Notes under the pieces: model-generated
Database searches by the model: none
Told to the model about the DNA's origin: nothing
Seen by the model: the letters and a program-made list of their open reading frames with translations, nothing else
Part shown: positions 43,725 to 53,395 of the stretch, piece by piece
Position numbering within the stretch: the stretch's first letter is position 1
How the letters are laid out: the number at the start of each line of letters is the position of its first letter
From: Paenibacillus plantarum
Lineage (GTDB): Bacteria > Bacillota > Bacilli > Paenibacillales > NBRC-103111
Length of the DNA stretch: 64,000 nt
NCBI RefSeq assembly: GCF_013141695.1
Contig: NZ_WHNY01000006.1
Coordinates: 114,810-178,809 of the forward strand
Direction: 5' to 3'
Position numbers and translations under genes: made by a program

Positions 43725-45611
43725 TTATTTGTGTTCGCAAGGTAAGCAGATCGTAAATGAGCTTCCTTGCCCCCATGTACTTTGTACTGTGACAGTCCCA
43801 TGATGGGAATCAATGATGTTCTTGACGATCGCAAGGCCAAGTCCAGTCCCCCCAGAAGATCCACGCGTACGCGCTTTGTCCGCCTTGTAGAAGCGCTCAA
43901 AGATGAACGGCAGATCCTCGGCAGGTATCCCCTGCCCCTCGTCGGCGATCTCGATCCGGATCGCGGGCCGATCCTTGGAGAGGCACGCCTCCGCCTTCAA
44001 GGCGATACGCGCCCCTGCAGGCGTGTGGCGGAAAGCATTGTCGAGCAGGTTCGTCAGCACCTGCTCCAAGCGATCCTCATCCGCACGCTGCAGGATGAGC
44101 GGCTCTTCCGGCAGCGTCACGCTTAGCGCGATGCCGCGCTCTTTGGCCAGCACCGCGAATTTGCGGTGCATGCGCCGCACCAGGGAGTCGATTTCGACCT
44201 CCCTGAATGAAAGCTCGAGATGGCCGGCTTCCATCCGCGCCAGATCGAGCAGATCACGGACGAGGCGCCCCATGCGGAGCGACTCGTCGTGAATCACTTG
44301 CACCAGCTCCACGCGCTCCTCTGGCGTGGAGGGAATATCGTCCAGCAGGGCTTCACTGTAGCCCTGCAGCATAGAGATCGGCGTACGCAGCTCATGCGAG
44401 ACGTTCGCCACGAAGTCCTTGCGCAGCTTATCGAGACGTTCCTCCTCCGTCACATCACGGAGAACGGCCACAGCGCCGCGCACTTGATCCCTGGAGTAGA
44501 GTGGCGTCATCGCCACGGACCATACGCCATTTTGTACATGAAGCTTTGTAGCGGCCTCTGCTGACTCATCGACAACCGCTTCAAAGAGCGGAATCAACGG
44601 TACTGGGATTGGCATCGAGTTTGGATTGCTGAAGCTCATGAGGCCCCAATCACCGAGTGCAGTATCCGGTTTTGGGAAACGTCTTGGCTCTCCCTCATCA
44701 TCAGACCACTCAATGGTGCTCCACTCTTCTACGATTTTCTCCCCTTGCGGGTTGCTTAGCATGACAGAACCATTCACATCCAGGGTGATCACTGCATCGG
44801 TCATGCTTCGTAGAATACTCGATAAATGTTCTTTCTCTTGACTAAGGGCATGAATACTTTCCTGCACTTTTTCACCCATGTGGTTAAACGTTTTGGCAAG
44901 TTCACCAATCTCATCTTTGGAAAGAATCGGGACACGCGTACCATATTCCCCATGTGTAATAAAATCTGCTGCTTTCTTCAATTGCTGCAGCGGTCTCGTA
45001 ATTTGTGAGAACAGGAAGAAAGCGAAGAAGGTCGTCATGAGAAAACCAACAATGGACACATAAACAAACAATCTTAACATATACGATTGCGTGGCTTCTA
45101 ACGACTGAAGGGATTGATACAGCAATGTCGCCCCTACAATGCTCCCCTCCAAATTGAAAAGTGGAACTGCCACAACAAGGTATTCCGTTCCTGCCTCAAA
45201 GCGGCCTGTGCGCGAGCTATTTATTTGCTTATCGATTGTTTGGCCGGCAAACACAGGCTTCAGTTCTTCAGCGGTATAGAAATCAGAAACATGGAATTCG
45301 ACTAACTGACTCCCGGTGGTTCGCGGGATGGCCATTTCCTTCATATCCGTAGAAATCACAAGCATTCTTGAATCCTGAAAGCTAAGCAGCTCATTACTTA
45401 ATTGATAGAATTGCTCGTTGTACATGTGCGTCGTTGCTTCTTCCGAAAACTTGAGTGCCACTTCTTTCATATTATCGCGCTGATCCGTTGCTTCCGCGAA
45501 ATAATTTTCCATATAATTGACAAGAAAAAAGCCCAGTATGAGCAAGACAACCCCAACTAGGCCTATAATTGTTAACCACAGCTTACCTACGACACTTCTG
45601 AAAATAAACAC
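43725..45611 (-). CDS. resE: Sensor histidine kinase ResE
   Basis: 628 aa. TM1 at residues about 10-32, an extracytoplasmic loop of about 140 residues, TM2 at 181-203, HAMP to about 255, a PAS-like region, HisKA with SHELRTP (phospho-His 406), and a C-terminal ATPase domain (NLLDNAFRHT, GQGIP, GTGLGLAIV). Partner of ResD; by homology it senses oxygen or redox state and controls respiration. Residues about 377-583 (43860-44480) are encoded by distinctly GC-rich DNA. Confidence 0.92.
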   Translation of the reverse strand: MFIFRSVVGKLWLTIIGLVGVVLLILGFFLVNYMENYFAEATDQRDNMKEVALKFSEEATTHMYNEQFYQLSNELLSFQDSRMLVISTDMKEMAIPRTTGSQLVEFHVSDFYTAEELKPVFAGQTIDKQINSSRTGRFEAGTEYLVVAVPLFNLEGSIVGATLLYQSLQSLEATQSYMLRLFVYVSIVGFLMTTFFAFFLFSQITRPLQQLKKAADFITHGEYGTRVPILSKDEIGELAKTFNHMGEKVQESIHALSQEKEHLSSILRSMTDAVITLDVNGSVMLSNPQGEKIVEEWSTIEWSDDEGEPRRFPKPDTALGDWGLMSFSNPNSMPIPVPLIPLFEAVVDESAEAATKLHVQNGVWSVAMTPLYSRDQVRGAVAVLRDVTEEERLDKLRKDFVANVSHELRTPISMLQGYSEALLDDIPSTPEERVELVQVIHDESLRMGRLVRDLLDLARMEAGHLELSFREVEIDSLVRRMHRKFAVLAKERGIALSVTLPEEPLILQRADEDRLEQVLTNLLDNAFRHTPAGARIALKAEACLSKDRPAIRIEIADEGQGIPAEDLPFIFERFYKADKARTRGSSGGTGLGLAIVKNIIDSHHGTVTVQSTWGQGSSFTICLPCEHK

Positions 45612-46325
45612 TTATTTCGGCACCTCTAGCTTGTAGCCTACACCCCATACTGTCGTAATCATCGCTGCAGCATCCGGGGATACTTTGTTTAATTTCTCAC
45701 GAAGTCGCTTTACATGCGTATCAACGGTCCGTAAATCACCGAAAAACTCGTAGTTCCATACATCCTTGAGCAGCTCTTCACGAGAGAAAACTTTATCTGG
45801 TGAAACAGCCAAGTAATGCAGCAATTCATATTCCTTCGGCGTGAGGGCAACTTCTTGACCACCAGCTGTCACACGATGTGCGTCATGCTCAATAATCAAG
45901 TTCGGGAATACGATATTATTACTTGAACTTGCATCTTTGGATAAATACGCAGTCGCTGAGGAGCGACGAAGGATCGCTTTCACACGGTAGATCACTTCAC
46001 GCGGTGAGAACGGTTTGACGACATAGTCGTCCGCACCCACTTCAAATCCACTCACACGATTCGTCTCTTCACCCTTCGCTGTCAACATGATGACTGGTGT
46101 GGACTTCACTTGACGAAGGCGTGCACAGACTTCAATGCCATCGATGCCAGGCAGCATCACATCAAGCAAGATTAGATCGAAGTCGGTTTCGGTAGCCATC
46201 CGCAAAGCGGATTCACCGTCTTCCGCTTCTTCAATCAAATAACCTTCCTTCTCTAAATACATGCGGAGCAATCGGCGAATACGTTCTTCATCATCAACAA
46301 CGAGTATACTTGGCTTCAATTCCAT
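45612..46325 (-). CDS. resD: Response regulator ResD
   Basis: 237 aa OmpR-family regulator. The receiver domain has ILVVDDEE, phospho-accepting Asp in LILLDVMLPG, and the conserved Lys in VVKPFSPRE. The winged-helix domain has LTPKEYELLHYLA and RTVDTHVKRLREKL. The stop abuts resE (1-nt gap). The open frame extends 44 codons upstream into resC without homology; ATG 46325 is the likely start though its ribosome site is modest. Order resABC-resDE is that of B. subtilis. Confidence 0.94.
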   Translation of the reverse strand: MELKPSILVVDDEERIRRLLRMYLEKEGYLIEEAEDGESALRMATETDFDLILLDVMLPGIDGIEVCARLRQVKSTPVIMLTAKGEETNRVSGFEVGADDYVVKPFSPREVIYRVKAILRRSSATAYLSKDASSSNNIVFPNLIIEHDAHRVTAGGQEVALTPKEYELLHYLAVSPDKVFSREELLKDVWNYEFFGDLRTVDTHVKRLREKLNKVSPDAAAMITTVWGVGYKLEVPK

Positions 46326-46363
46326 TTTAGCGTCACATCCTCTATTCATGTACGTACTAGTTT

Positions 46364-47623
46364 TTAAACACCTGCATAGGAATGCAGTCCTGCTATAACT
46401 AAGTTCACACCTACTAATGTAAACATAACGACGATAAATCCAATTACGGTTAACCAAGCGGATTTCTTACCTTGCCAACCTTTTGAAAGGCGTAGATGAA
46501 GGAATACTGCATAGAATAACCAAGTTATCAATGCCCATACTTCCTTCGGATCCCATCCCCAGAAACGACCCCATGCTTCCTGAGCCCAAATCATGGCGAA
46601 GATGAGCGCCCCCAGGGTAAAGATCGGATAGCCAATCGCAATTGCGCGATAACTGATTTCATCCAGATCTTCCGCATCCATTCCTTTCACGATCGGACCA
46701 ATCGCTGCTCCCAATGGTTTACGAGCCACTAGGCGTGCTAACCAATATAGAATGAGACCACCAAGAATGGACCAAATGACGGTGTTTAATTTACGACCTG
46801 CACTAGCCCCTTCCATCCAGGATGGCGCTGTAAATAAGGGTTCAGACATGCCAAGGAATGACTTCATCTCTACGACGTTCATTTCATATGGCTGCACAAT
46901 TGGAGGCAATACATAAGTTTCTGTTGTATGGTTGGTTTCCTGTACACCTTGTGCATTCGTAACAATCACATCTTTGGAGAATACAGCTTTGTAGCCTGAT
47001 CCATTGAATGTAAAAATCGAGGCAATAAATGCAACGAGCATAAGAATAAAGAATAAGGTAAGCTCAACACCTCTTTGTTCCTTCTTATCAGTCTTCGTCG
47101 TCCCTGTATAGTCAACGGATCGAAGCAGATACATTAATCCACCGGCAAAACCAACGGCAAAGAAAGCTTCTCCGGTAGCCGCAGTTGTTACGTGAATCTT
47201 CAACCAGTAACTCTGCAACGCAGGAATCAATGGTTGTACTTCACTTGGGAAAACGGAAGCATAGGCAATGATGATAAAGCCAATCGGTAGTGCGAAGACG
47301 CCAAGTACCGGAGTTCGATAAATGAGATATACGATCAAGAAGGCACACATGATCATCATCCCTAAGAACGTCATAAATTCATACATATTGGAAGTAGGGA
47401 TATGATCCCCTTCAGCCCATCGTGTGAAGAAGAATGTCACATGACAAGCAAACCCGACAACCGATGTAATAAAAGCAACGAACCCCCATTGCCTCGTATG
47501 GTCTTCCGGCTTCCGGTTGCTCCACCTTTTACCCGTAATCGATAGAACAAACAGGAAGAATGCGAGCAAATATACAAAAAAAGCGATGAGTAGAAAGGTA
47601 CTGCTAACAGAGTTTACATTCAC
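46364..47623 (-). CDS. resC: Cytochrome c maturation protein ResC (CcsA)
   Basis: 419 aa with about eight to ten membrane helices. WGRFWGWDPKEVWALITWL is the tryptophan-rich haem-handling motif of CcsA/CcmC proteins. Together with ResB it moves haem across the membrane and ligates it to apocytochrome c (system II). Its start overlaps the resB end by 4 nt. Confidence 0.93.
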   Translation of the reverse strand: MNVNSVSSTFLLIAFFVYLLAFFLFVLSITGKRWSNRKPEDHTRQWGFVAFITSVVGFACHVTFFFTRWAEGDHIPTSNMYEFMTFLGMMIMCAFLIVYLIYRTPVLGVFALPIGFIIIAYASVFPSEVQPLIPALQSYWLKIHVTTAATGEAFFAVGFAGGLMYLLRSVDYTGTTKTDKKEQRGVELTLFFILMLVAFIASIFTFNGSGYKAVFSKDVIVTNAQGVQETNHTTETYVLPPIVQPYEMNVVEMKSFLGMSEPLFTAPSWMEGASAGRKLNTVIWSILGGLILYWLARLVARKPLGAAIGPIVKGMDAEDLDEISYRAIAIGYPIFTLGALIFAMIWAQEAWGRFWGWDPKEVWALITWLFYAVFLHLRLSKGWQGKKSAWLTVIGFIVVMFTLVGVNLVIAGLHSYAGV

Positions 47624-49281
47624 CCCTGGTTTCCTCCATTTGCTAATGTTTTCGGTAATACGTCTAGATCATTCTTATTCAGCGCTGCGGCGACTTCATT
47701 GCGAAGTCCAAACCAGTTCTTGTTCGTATGGCCGCCGAGCGTCAACTTGCCCCCATCAATTCGAATCCAAATGCGTCGATGCTGCCAATAGAAGCCCATA
47801 ATGACACCGATCATAAAGATTGCAGAGCCAACCCAGATGTATGGCATAGCTTTATCCACTCGAATGTTCAAGTATGTCGTATAATTGGCAAATTGAACGC
47901 CTTCCATGGAGCCAACCGCAATCTTCAGCTTCTGGCTAATCGCACCGTTAATGGTATCTTGCGAGAACGTTTCCTTATCGATTTGTCTCGGGAAATACAG
48001 ATAAGGTTCCCCTTTTTCAGCTAGCCCCGGTCCCGTTATGCTAAAAATAAAAGCTGGTGCCTTCGGCTCATTCGATTTGGAAATCGGTTGACCCTTCTCG
48101 ATGCCAAACTCAGGGAAGAAACCTTTCAACGTAAGGGTATATGCACCTACTTGATAAGATTCTTTAGGATTATTCATAGGTAGATCAAAGCTGCCATAAG
48201 TCTCACCCGTAGTAGGATTGCTTAATGTAGGCTTCACCGAGATCAGCAGTGGTGTTGCTTTGTAATCAAATTGATACGCTTGCAAACCCTTGTAATCCAA
48301 TGGATGATTCACAATGATATTGGCCTTGTGAACTTCCTCCAGAACGGGCGCTTCTGCCCCATCCCCGCAATTCGCGGTACAATGATACAAGACAGCTTGC
48401 GTTTCATACGTCTTCGGAACAATCTGACCTTTGGCTTTGATGCTTTCAGGAAGCTCTTGTTCATCGTACAACGTGAGTGTAAATTTCTCATTCTTGATGT
48501 AATACGACGTATGCGGGATGGGCTTGGTTTCACCTTCAAGGATGCTCATGTATTGATCCATATGCCAGCCGGGAATCCCGCGCATGAGCACACCGATTAA
48601 GAAGATAATGAGTCCAATATGATTGATATAGGGCCCCCAGCGGCTAAAGCGATATTTCTCAGCAAGCAGTGCAGAGCCATCGGTATGTATACGGTAATTC
48701 TTTTTACGCAAAAGCGTGCCCAGCTTGTTCGTCCAAGCGATTTCATCCGTTCCCGCAGGCAAATCTGTAACAAGTGTGACATTTTGCCTAGTCAAAAAAT
48801 TGATATGTTTGCGAATTTGCTGCTTGGACAACGCCCTATAAAGGGGAAGTACACGATCCAAACTGCAAATGACAAGCGAAGTACCAATCATGAATAGCAA
48901 CGTGATGAACCACCATGAGCTGAAGGTATGAGAAAAGCCAAGAGCATGATAAATATTTCCTAGTTGCCCATAGTTTTCGCTGTAATATTCAGATGGATCC
49001 ATGTCTAGAAAGGTATTCTCTTGCGGAAATATCGTTCCAACAGCTGAAGCGAGTAATGTAATGAAAATGATCCATACGGCTATTTTCACTGAGGAGAAGA
49101 AATTCCAGACTTTATCGAGCAGAGAAGGATTTGATTTCTGAGAACGTCTGGCCATCCCATCATAGCGCATTTCCAGTATGTCTCTGCCATCGATATCGAT
49201 CAGCGGATTCCCACAGGATTCACACAGCGTAGTCCCTGTGGGGTTCTGATGTCCGCAATCGCATTTGGTATTGTAGAACAT
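47620..49281 (-). CDS. resB: Cytochrome c biogenesis protein ResB
   Basis: 553 aa. The N-terminus carries a zinc-ribbon-like set (C7, C9, C20, C23; KCDCGH and CESCGNP). Three N-terminal membrane helices, a large outside domain (residues about 240-460) and a last helix (IWVGSAIFMIGVIMGFYW) follow. RFSRWGPYINHIGLI holds a conserved His. Length and motif order agree with B. subtilis ResB throughout. Confidence 0.93.
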   Translation of the reverse strand: MFYNTKCDCGHQNPTGTTLCESCGNPLIDIDGRDILEMRYDGMARRSQKSNPSLLDKVWNFFSSVKIAVWIIFITLLASAVGTIFPQENTFLDMDPSEYYSENYGQLGNIYHALGFSHTFSSWWFITLLFMIGTSLVICSLDRVLPLYRALSKQQIRKHINFLTRQNVTLVTDLPAGTDEIAWTNKLGTLLRKKNYRIHTDGSALLAEKYRFSRWGPYINHIGLIIFLIGVLMRGIPGWHMDQYMSILEGETKPIPHTSYYIKNEKFTLTLYDEQELPESIKAKGQIVPKTYETQAVLYHCTANCGDGAEAPVLEEVHKANIIVNHPLDYKGLQAYQFDYKATPLLISVKPTLSNPTTGETYGSFDLPMNNPKESYQVGAYTLTLKGFFPEFGIEKGQPISKSNEPKAPAFIFSITGPGLAEKGEPYLYFPRQIDKETFSQDTINGAISQKLKIAVGSMEGVQFANYTTYLNIRVDKAMPYIWVGSAIFMIGVIMGFYWQHRRIWIRIDGGKLTLGGHTNKNWFGLRNEVAAALNKNDLDVLPKTLANGGNQG

Positions 49282-49323
49282 GATGACCTCCTAAAAACGT
49301 TGAACATGCGTACGACTTATCAA

Positions 49324-49857
49324 TTACGATTTAGTGACCAAGCTAGAAATCGTCTCATCGATAAATGACTCTTCCATTTGGCCAATTTTTTTCACAGCAA
49401 TTTTGCCATCTGCCCCGATGAAAAAGGTTGTTGGATAGTCCATAACGCCATATAATTTACGAACAACTTCATTGGCATCCAACAGTACTGGCATATTTAA
49501 TTTGTATTGCTCCATGAAGCCCTGAACCGTTACTTTATTCTTGTCCACATTCACTTCTAAGAAAACGACACCTTGGCTCTTCCACTTATCATATTGCTTC
49601 TGAAGATCAGGCATTTCTTCTTTACATGGTGGACAAAATGTACCCCAGAAATTCACAAGCACAACCTTCCCTTTGTAATCAGAGAGCTCGTGCGTTTGAC
49701 CATCTAATCCAACCAAGGAGAAGTTAGTTGCTTTCTCCCCTTGCTGCGGGTACTTCTTGCTTGCTGAAGCAGACAAATTTGTAATAATCGTAAACACACC
49801 AATAATGAGCACGATTGCAAAGATCCCAATCTGTACCCACTTCTTATTACGACCCAA
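49324..49857 (-). CDS. resA: Thiol-disulfide oxidoreductase ResA
   Basis: 177 aa. An N-terminal anchor helix and an extracytoplasmic thioredoxin fold with active site CPPC in WGTFCPPCKEEMP, near residue 75. ResA reduces the cysteines of apocytochrome c so that haem can be attached. B. subtilis ResA has CEPC, so the first inter-cysteine residue differs. TTG start after AAGGTGA. First gene of resA-resB-resC. Confidence 0.92.
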   Translation of the reverse strand: MGRNKKWVQIGIFAIVLIIGVFTIITNLSASASKKYPQQGEKATNFSLVGLDGQTHELSDYKGKVVLVNFWGTFCPPCKEEMPDLQKQYDKWKSQGVVFLEVNVDKNKVTVQGFMEQYKLNMPVLLDANEVVRKLYGVMDYPTTFFIGADGKIAVKKIGQMEESFIDETISSLVTKS

Positions 49858-49922
49858 TGTTAATCACCTTCGCTTTGTCGACAATGTTAGTTTTGGTATA
49901 TCGATTTATACCCTTATTATAA

Positions 49923-49953
49923 CGAAAAGAAGGCCAATTCTTATTGGCCTTTT
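49923..49953 (-). terminator. Terminator overlapping the rluB stop codon
   Basis: AAGGCCAAT/ATTGGCCTT 9-bp stem, AAGA loop, then TCTTTT on the minus strand. The 5' arm contains the last codons and stop of rluB. Confidence 0.85.
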
Positions 49954-50687
49954 TGAACGTTATGTGTCCTTAGAGCTTCGTTCCTAAGCTCTTCAACCTC
50001 TTTGGGCGTCAAGTGGCGATACTTCGCTCTTGCCAGGCCTGTTAAGAAGATGGGACCGAATTTAATCCGCTTTAATTTGATTACCGGGAACGAAATCGCC
50101 TCAAACATCCGTCTGACTTGGCGGTTTCTTCCTTCATAGATCGTGATCTGAATGACGGACTCATTCTTCTCCATATTCACATCTGCGTACTCGACTTCAG
50201 CAGGCGCAGTCATACCATCTTCTAACTGTATGCCCATTTTGAGCTTATCTAATAACGTGCCGTGTGGCACTCCTTTGACAGTTGCTTGGTATGTCTTCGG
50301 TACATGATGCTTCGGATGTGTAAGCAAATGTGCAAACTCTCCATCATTCGTTAGAATGAGCAGGCCTTCCGTATCGTAATCCAGTCGACCGACCGGATAT
50401 ACACGCTCTCTGATCCCTGGCAAGAAATCAGTGACAACCTTACGTCCTTCGGGATCCGTTGCACTCGTTATAACACCTTTGGGCTTATTTAAAATGACAT
50501 AGATCTTCTTCTGTTGACCTATCGCACGTCCATCAACCCTAATTTCATCTTCAGCTGTATTCACTTTCACACCCAGCGTCGTGACGACTTCACCGTTCAC
50601 TTGCACGCGTCCCGCTGTAATGATTTCTTCACATTTCCGGCGGGATGCGATCCCAGCTTCGGCTAATACCTTTTGCAGTCTTTCCAT
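49941..50687 (-). CDS. rluB: 23S rRNA pseudouridine synthase RluB
   Basis: 248 aa. An N-terminal S4 domain (residues 1-58, RLQKVLAEAGIASRRKCE) and a catalytic domain with GRLDYDTEGLL (catalytic Asp103) and LNKPKGV. RluB-type enzymes modify the peptidyl-transferase region of 23S rRNA; the exact site cannot be read from sequence. Located between resA and spmB as in B. subtilis. Confidence 0.94.
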   Translation of the reverse strand: MERLQKVLAEAGIASRRKCEEIITAGRVQVNGEVVTTLGVKVNTAEDEIRVDGRAIGQQKKIYVILNKPKGVITSATDPEGRKVVTDFLPGIRERVYPVGRLDYDTEGLLILTNDGEFAHLLTHPKHHVPKTYQATVKGVPHGTLLDKLKMGIQLEDGMTAPAEVEYADVNMEKNESVIQITIYEGRNRQVRRMFEAISFPVIKLKRIKFGPIFLTGLARAKYRHLTPKEVEELRNEALRTHNVQKGQ

Positions 50688-50809
50688 TATCCGCTTTCAC
50701 CTCAAGCTAATGATAACGGACTTAACCACAAATCTCAAGCGGCAACCCACAATAACTGACAGAAGGTGACAGAATGATGGCTATTCAAGTGCCATTGCGT
50801 GCTTGTCAT

Positions 50810-51343
50810 TTATGAAAACACGACATAACAAATAACAAGAGAAGCGATAAAGCCAACAGCATCTGAAATTAATCCTACTTTGAGCGCATATCCAGCCTTT
50901 CGAATCCCTATCGCGCCAAAATAGACGGTTATCACATATAAAGTTGTATCCGTACTCCCTTGTACCGTCGAGGCAATCCGCCCAATCATGGAATCCGGAC
51001 CAAACTGCTCGATCAAATCCGTGGTAAAAGCTAAGGAACCCGCTCCTGTGATAGGCCTTAGAATGGCTAAAGGGAGCACTTCTGTAGGCACACCAATACT
51101 TTCGAAAAATGGCCGCATCCAGCCTATCATCAAGTCCATCGCACCAGATGCACGAAATACGGAAATCGCGACCATCATCCCGACAAGGTGGGGAATAATT
51201 TTGATCGCCGTGTCGAAGCCATCTTTGGCACCCTCTACAAATGACTCATAGACAGGAACCTTGCGATACGCAGCGTAAAGGGGAATGAACACAATCATGA
51301 TTGGGATTGCCCATGCCGAAATAAGTGAAACGAGTGCGTACAT
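50810..51343 (-). CDS. spmB: Spore maturation protein B
   Basis: 177 aa, four to five membrane helices of the nucleoside-transporter-gate type. GMMVAISVFRASGAMD and LRPITGAGSLAFTTDL fit SpmB. With SpmA it is needed for normal spore-core dehydration and heat resistance. 6 nt downstream of spmA. Confidence 0.93.
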   Translation of the reverse strand: MYALVSLISAWAIPIMIVFIPLYAAYRKVPVYESFVEGAKDGFDTAIKIIPHLVGMMVAISVFRASGAMDLMIGWMRPFFESIGVPTEVLPLAILRPITGAGSLAFTTDLIEQFGPDSMIGRIASTVQGSTDTTLYVITVYFGAIGIRKAGYALKVGLISDAVGFIASLVICYVVFS

Positions 51344-51349
51344 GCCTGT

Positions 51350-51949
51350 TCATCCTTTCAGCGGAGGGATAGGTGAGCGCGATCTGCGATACCATCTATC
51401 CACGAATATGGCCACTGTTGTGGAGATGATCGTCGCAATGAGTGTTGTACCTACGATTTCTGCCGGATTCATCGAATTAAAATTCATTCTTATTGCGATA
51501 AGTGTTGTCGGGATTAAAGTGATACTTGATGTATTGAGCGCAAGCAGTGTGGACATGGCTGTACTTGCTTCATCTTTGTTAGGATTTAGCTTTTGAAGCT
51601 CCTGCATTGCTTTAATCCCCATCGGGGTGGCTGCATTACCTAAACCAAGGATATTAGCACTCATGTTCGACATGATATAACCAAGCGCGGGATGATTCTT
51701 TGGAACACTTGGAAAAAGGAAACGTACGACAGGCTGAAGAAGTTTTGCCAACTTGTGCAAAATACCTGCATCTTCTGCAATACGCATCATGCCCATCCAG
51801 AATACCAGCACACTAATTAATCCGAAGCATACGGTAACACCATTCTTCGCCCCATCAAATGCAGCTTGTGTAACGGATTCTACATCGCCATTGATAGCTG
51901 CGACGAGGAAACCAACGACGATAAAAAATAGCCATATCCAATTCACCAT
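51350..51949 (-). CDS. spmA: Spore maturation protein A
   Basis: 199 aa, polytopic. NMSANILGLGNAATPMGIKAM is the SpmA gate motif (residues about 95-115), with PNKDEASTAM and TTLIAIRMNF further on. Works with SpmB in core dehydration. Follows dacB by about 40 nt in the same transcription unit. Confidence 0.94.
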   Translation of the reverse strand: MVNWIWLFFIVVGFLVAAINGDVESVTQAAFDGAKNGVTVCFGLISVLVFWMGMMRIAEDAGILHKLAKLLQPVVRFLFPSVPKNHPALGYIMSNMSANILGLGNAATPMGIKAMQELQKLNPNKDEASTAMSTLLALNTSSITLIPTTLIAIRMNFNSMNPAEIVGTTLIATIISTTVAIFVDRWYRRSRSPIPPLKG

Positions 51950-51988
51950 AGGTCAGCACTCCTTACAACTTGGCTTACGTCTTTGACA

Positions 51989-53182
51989 TTAATCCGCCCA
52001 TATGGAGCCCGAAATATTAAATAGCCCCTGTACTAGCATTCTGCAGATATAACTATACTTTGTCAGCAAAGTCTCTTTATATGGACTGCTCGATTGATAG
52101 GAGAATGTTGCTTTCTCCGGCACTTGCATCAATGGATTTGCTGGATCATAGATCGGTATCGTTTGTATCAGATTATTGTTTAATGATATTCGCAGTGCAC
52201 CGCGTTCAGCTAACCGATACTCCGTCGCCATCGGATCTACCAAGCTAACTTGGTGTGTTAAACGTGCGTATTCACCTTCTGCGAGCGGGTACTTGAACGT
52301 TCGGCTTGCTACCCAAGGAGTACCTTCGATTGCATCGCCTTTCTTCACCAGTGTCTGCAGCGGGAAATTATTGAAGCCATATTGGAGCAGCTTCGCGTGA
52401 TCCGCCCAATCATCACCATCATTCAAGGTCACAACGACCAGTTGCTGGCCGTTCCTTGTAGCCGATGATACTAAGCAGCGCTTTGCGAGCTTGGTATAAC
52501 CTGTTTTGACCCCATCTGCACCTTCGAACATGGAAAGCATCTTATTTTTGTTGAGCCAAGAATAATCCCATGCTTCATTTGGATTGGGCACTTTTTTGAG
52601 TTTTGTAGATACAATGTCTGCAAATACACTATTCTTGAGCGCATATGCGGTGAGCTTAGCCATATCATTCGGACTTGAGCGATGACCTTCACCTTCGTCC
52701 AGCCCGGATGGATTCGTGAAATGGGAATGATCCATCCCCAACATTTTCGCTTTCTCGTTCATCAAATAGACGAATCCTTCTACGCTTCCCCCGATATGTT
52801 CAGCGATCGCTGTCGCGGCGTCATTACCGGAGCGCATCATGAGACCATAGAGCATGTCGTGCAGTCGCATTTCTTCTCCAAGCTTTAAGTAGATGGAAGA
52901 CCCTTCTTTGCCGAAAGCATTCTTGCTGACTTTGACCATGCTGGTGAGGTTGCCTTGTTCAATTGCAATGATCGCCGTCATAATTTTGGTCAAGCTAGCT
53001 ATACGCATAGGCGTGTCCCCTTTTTCGCTATAAAGCACACGTCCTGACTCCACATCAACAAGCGAAGCACCGACCGCATTCGTATGAATGCTTGGCGGCG
53101 CGGCTTCTACATAGGTCCATGGCGCAATTAACAATCCAATCAAGGCACAGCAAATGATGATGAACTGGCTTTTGGTTTTCAT
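51989..53182 (-). CDS. dacB: D-alanyl-D-alanine carboxypeptidase (PBP5*, DacB)
   Basis: 397 aa. Signal peptide (FIIICCALIGLLIAPW), then a penicillin-binding domain with SLTK (63-66), SGN (118-120) and KTG (226-228), followed by a C-terminal beta domain and a possible amphipathic anchor. DacB trims cortex peptidoglycan peptides. The dacB-spmA-spmB order and a SigE-like promoter identify it as the sporulation enzyme rather than vegetative DacA. ATG 53182 follows AGGAGG. Confidence 0.93.
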   Translation of the reverse strand: MKTKSQFIIICCALIGLLIAPWTYVEAAPPSIHTNAVGASLVDVESGRVLYSEKGDTPMRIASLTKIMTAIIAIEQGNLTSMVKVSKNAFGKEGSSIYLKLGEEMRLHDMLYGLMMRSGNDAATAIAEHIGGSVEGFVYLMNEKAKMLGMDHSHFTNPSGLDEGEGHRSSPNDMAKLTAYALKNSVFADIVSTKLKKVPNPNEAWDYSWLNKNKMLSMFEGADGVKTGYTKLAKRCLVSSATRNGQQLVVVTLNDGDDWADHAKLLQYGFNNFPLQTLVKKGDAIEGTPWVASRTFKYPLAEGEYARLTHQVSLVDPMATEYRLAERGALRISLNNNLIQTIPIYDPANPLMQVPEKATFSYQSSSPYKETLLTKYSYICRMLVQGLFNISGSIWAD

Positions 53183-53253
53183 TGGTTGGGTTATCCTCCT
53201 ACACGAGCGAACTTGTACACTTTTGATCGAATCCACTGTTGAAACTTTGTACA

Positions 53254-53281
53254 AGTATATGCGAGTGGACGAGGGATATGT
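53254..53281 (-). promoter_or_regulatory. SigE-type promoter of dacB-spmA-spmB
   Basis: Minus strand ACATATC (53275-53281), 13 nt, CATATACT (53254-53261), the same geometry as the spoIVA promoter in this window. The operon is SigE-dependent in B. subtilis. Confidence 0.55.
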
Positions 53282-53298
53282 CCTGAAAACTCCCCAAA

Positions 53299-53345
53299 AC
53301 AAAAAGGCCGTCCAGAAGTAGAAAATCTACTTAAGGATCAGCCTT
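53299..53345 (-). terminator. Terminator after the SDR gene
   Basis: A long stem with AAGTAGAT/TACTT and AAGGC/GCCTT arms followed by TTTTTG on the minus strand, about 50 nt past the SDR stop. Confidence 0.75.
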
Positions 53346-53395
53346 CAATAAAGCAACTTGTCGTTTATGTCTTACCTATTTTATTTAGTTCGCAA

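Noticed and set aside
43903..44292. Plus-strand open frames opposite resE
   Set aside because: Same GC effect; the kinase motifs of resE on the minus strand are complete.
45612..46457. Long resD frame reaching into resC
   Set aside because: The first 44 residues are unlike any receiver domain and overlap resC.
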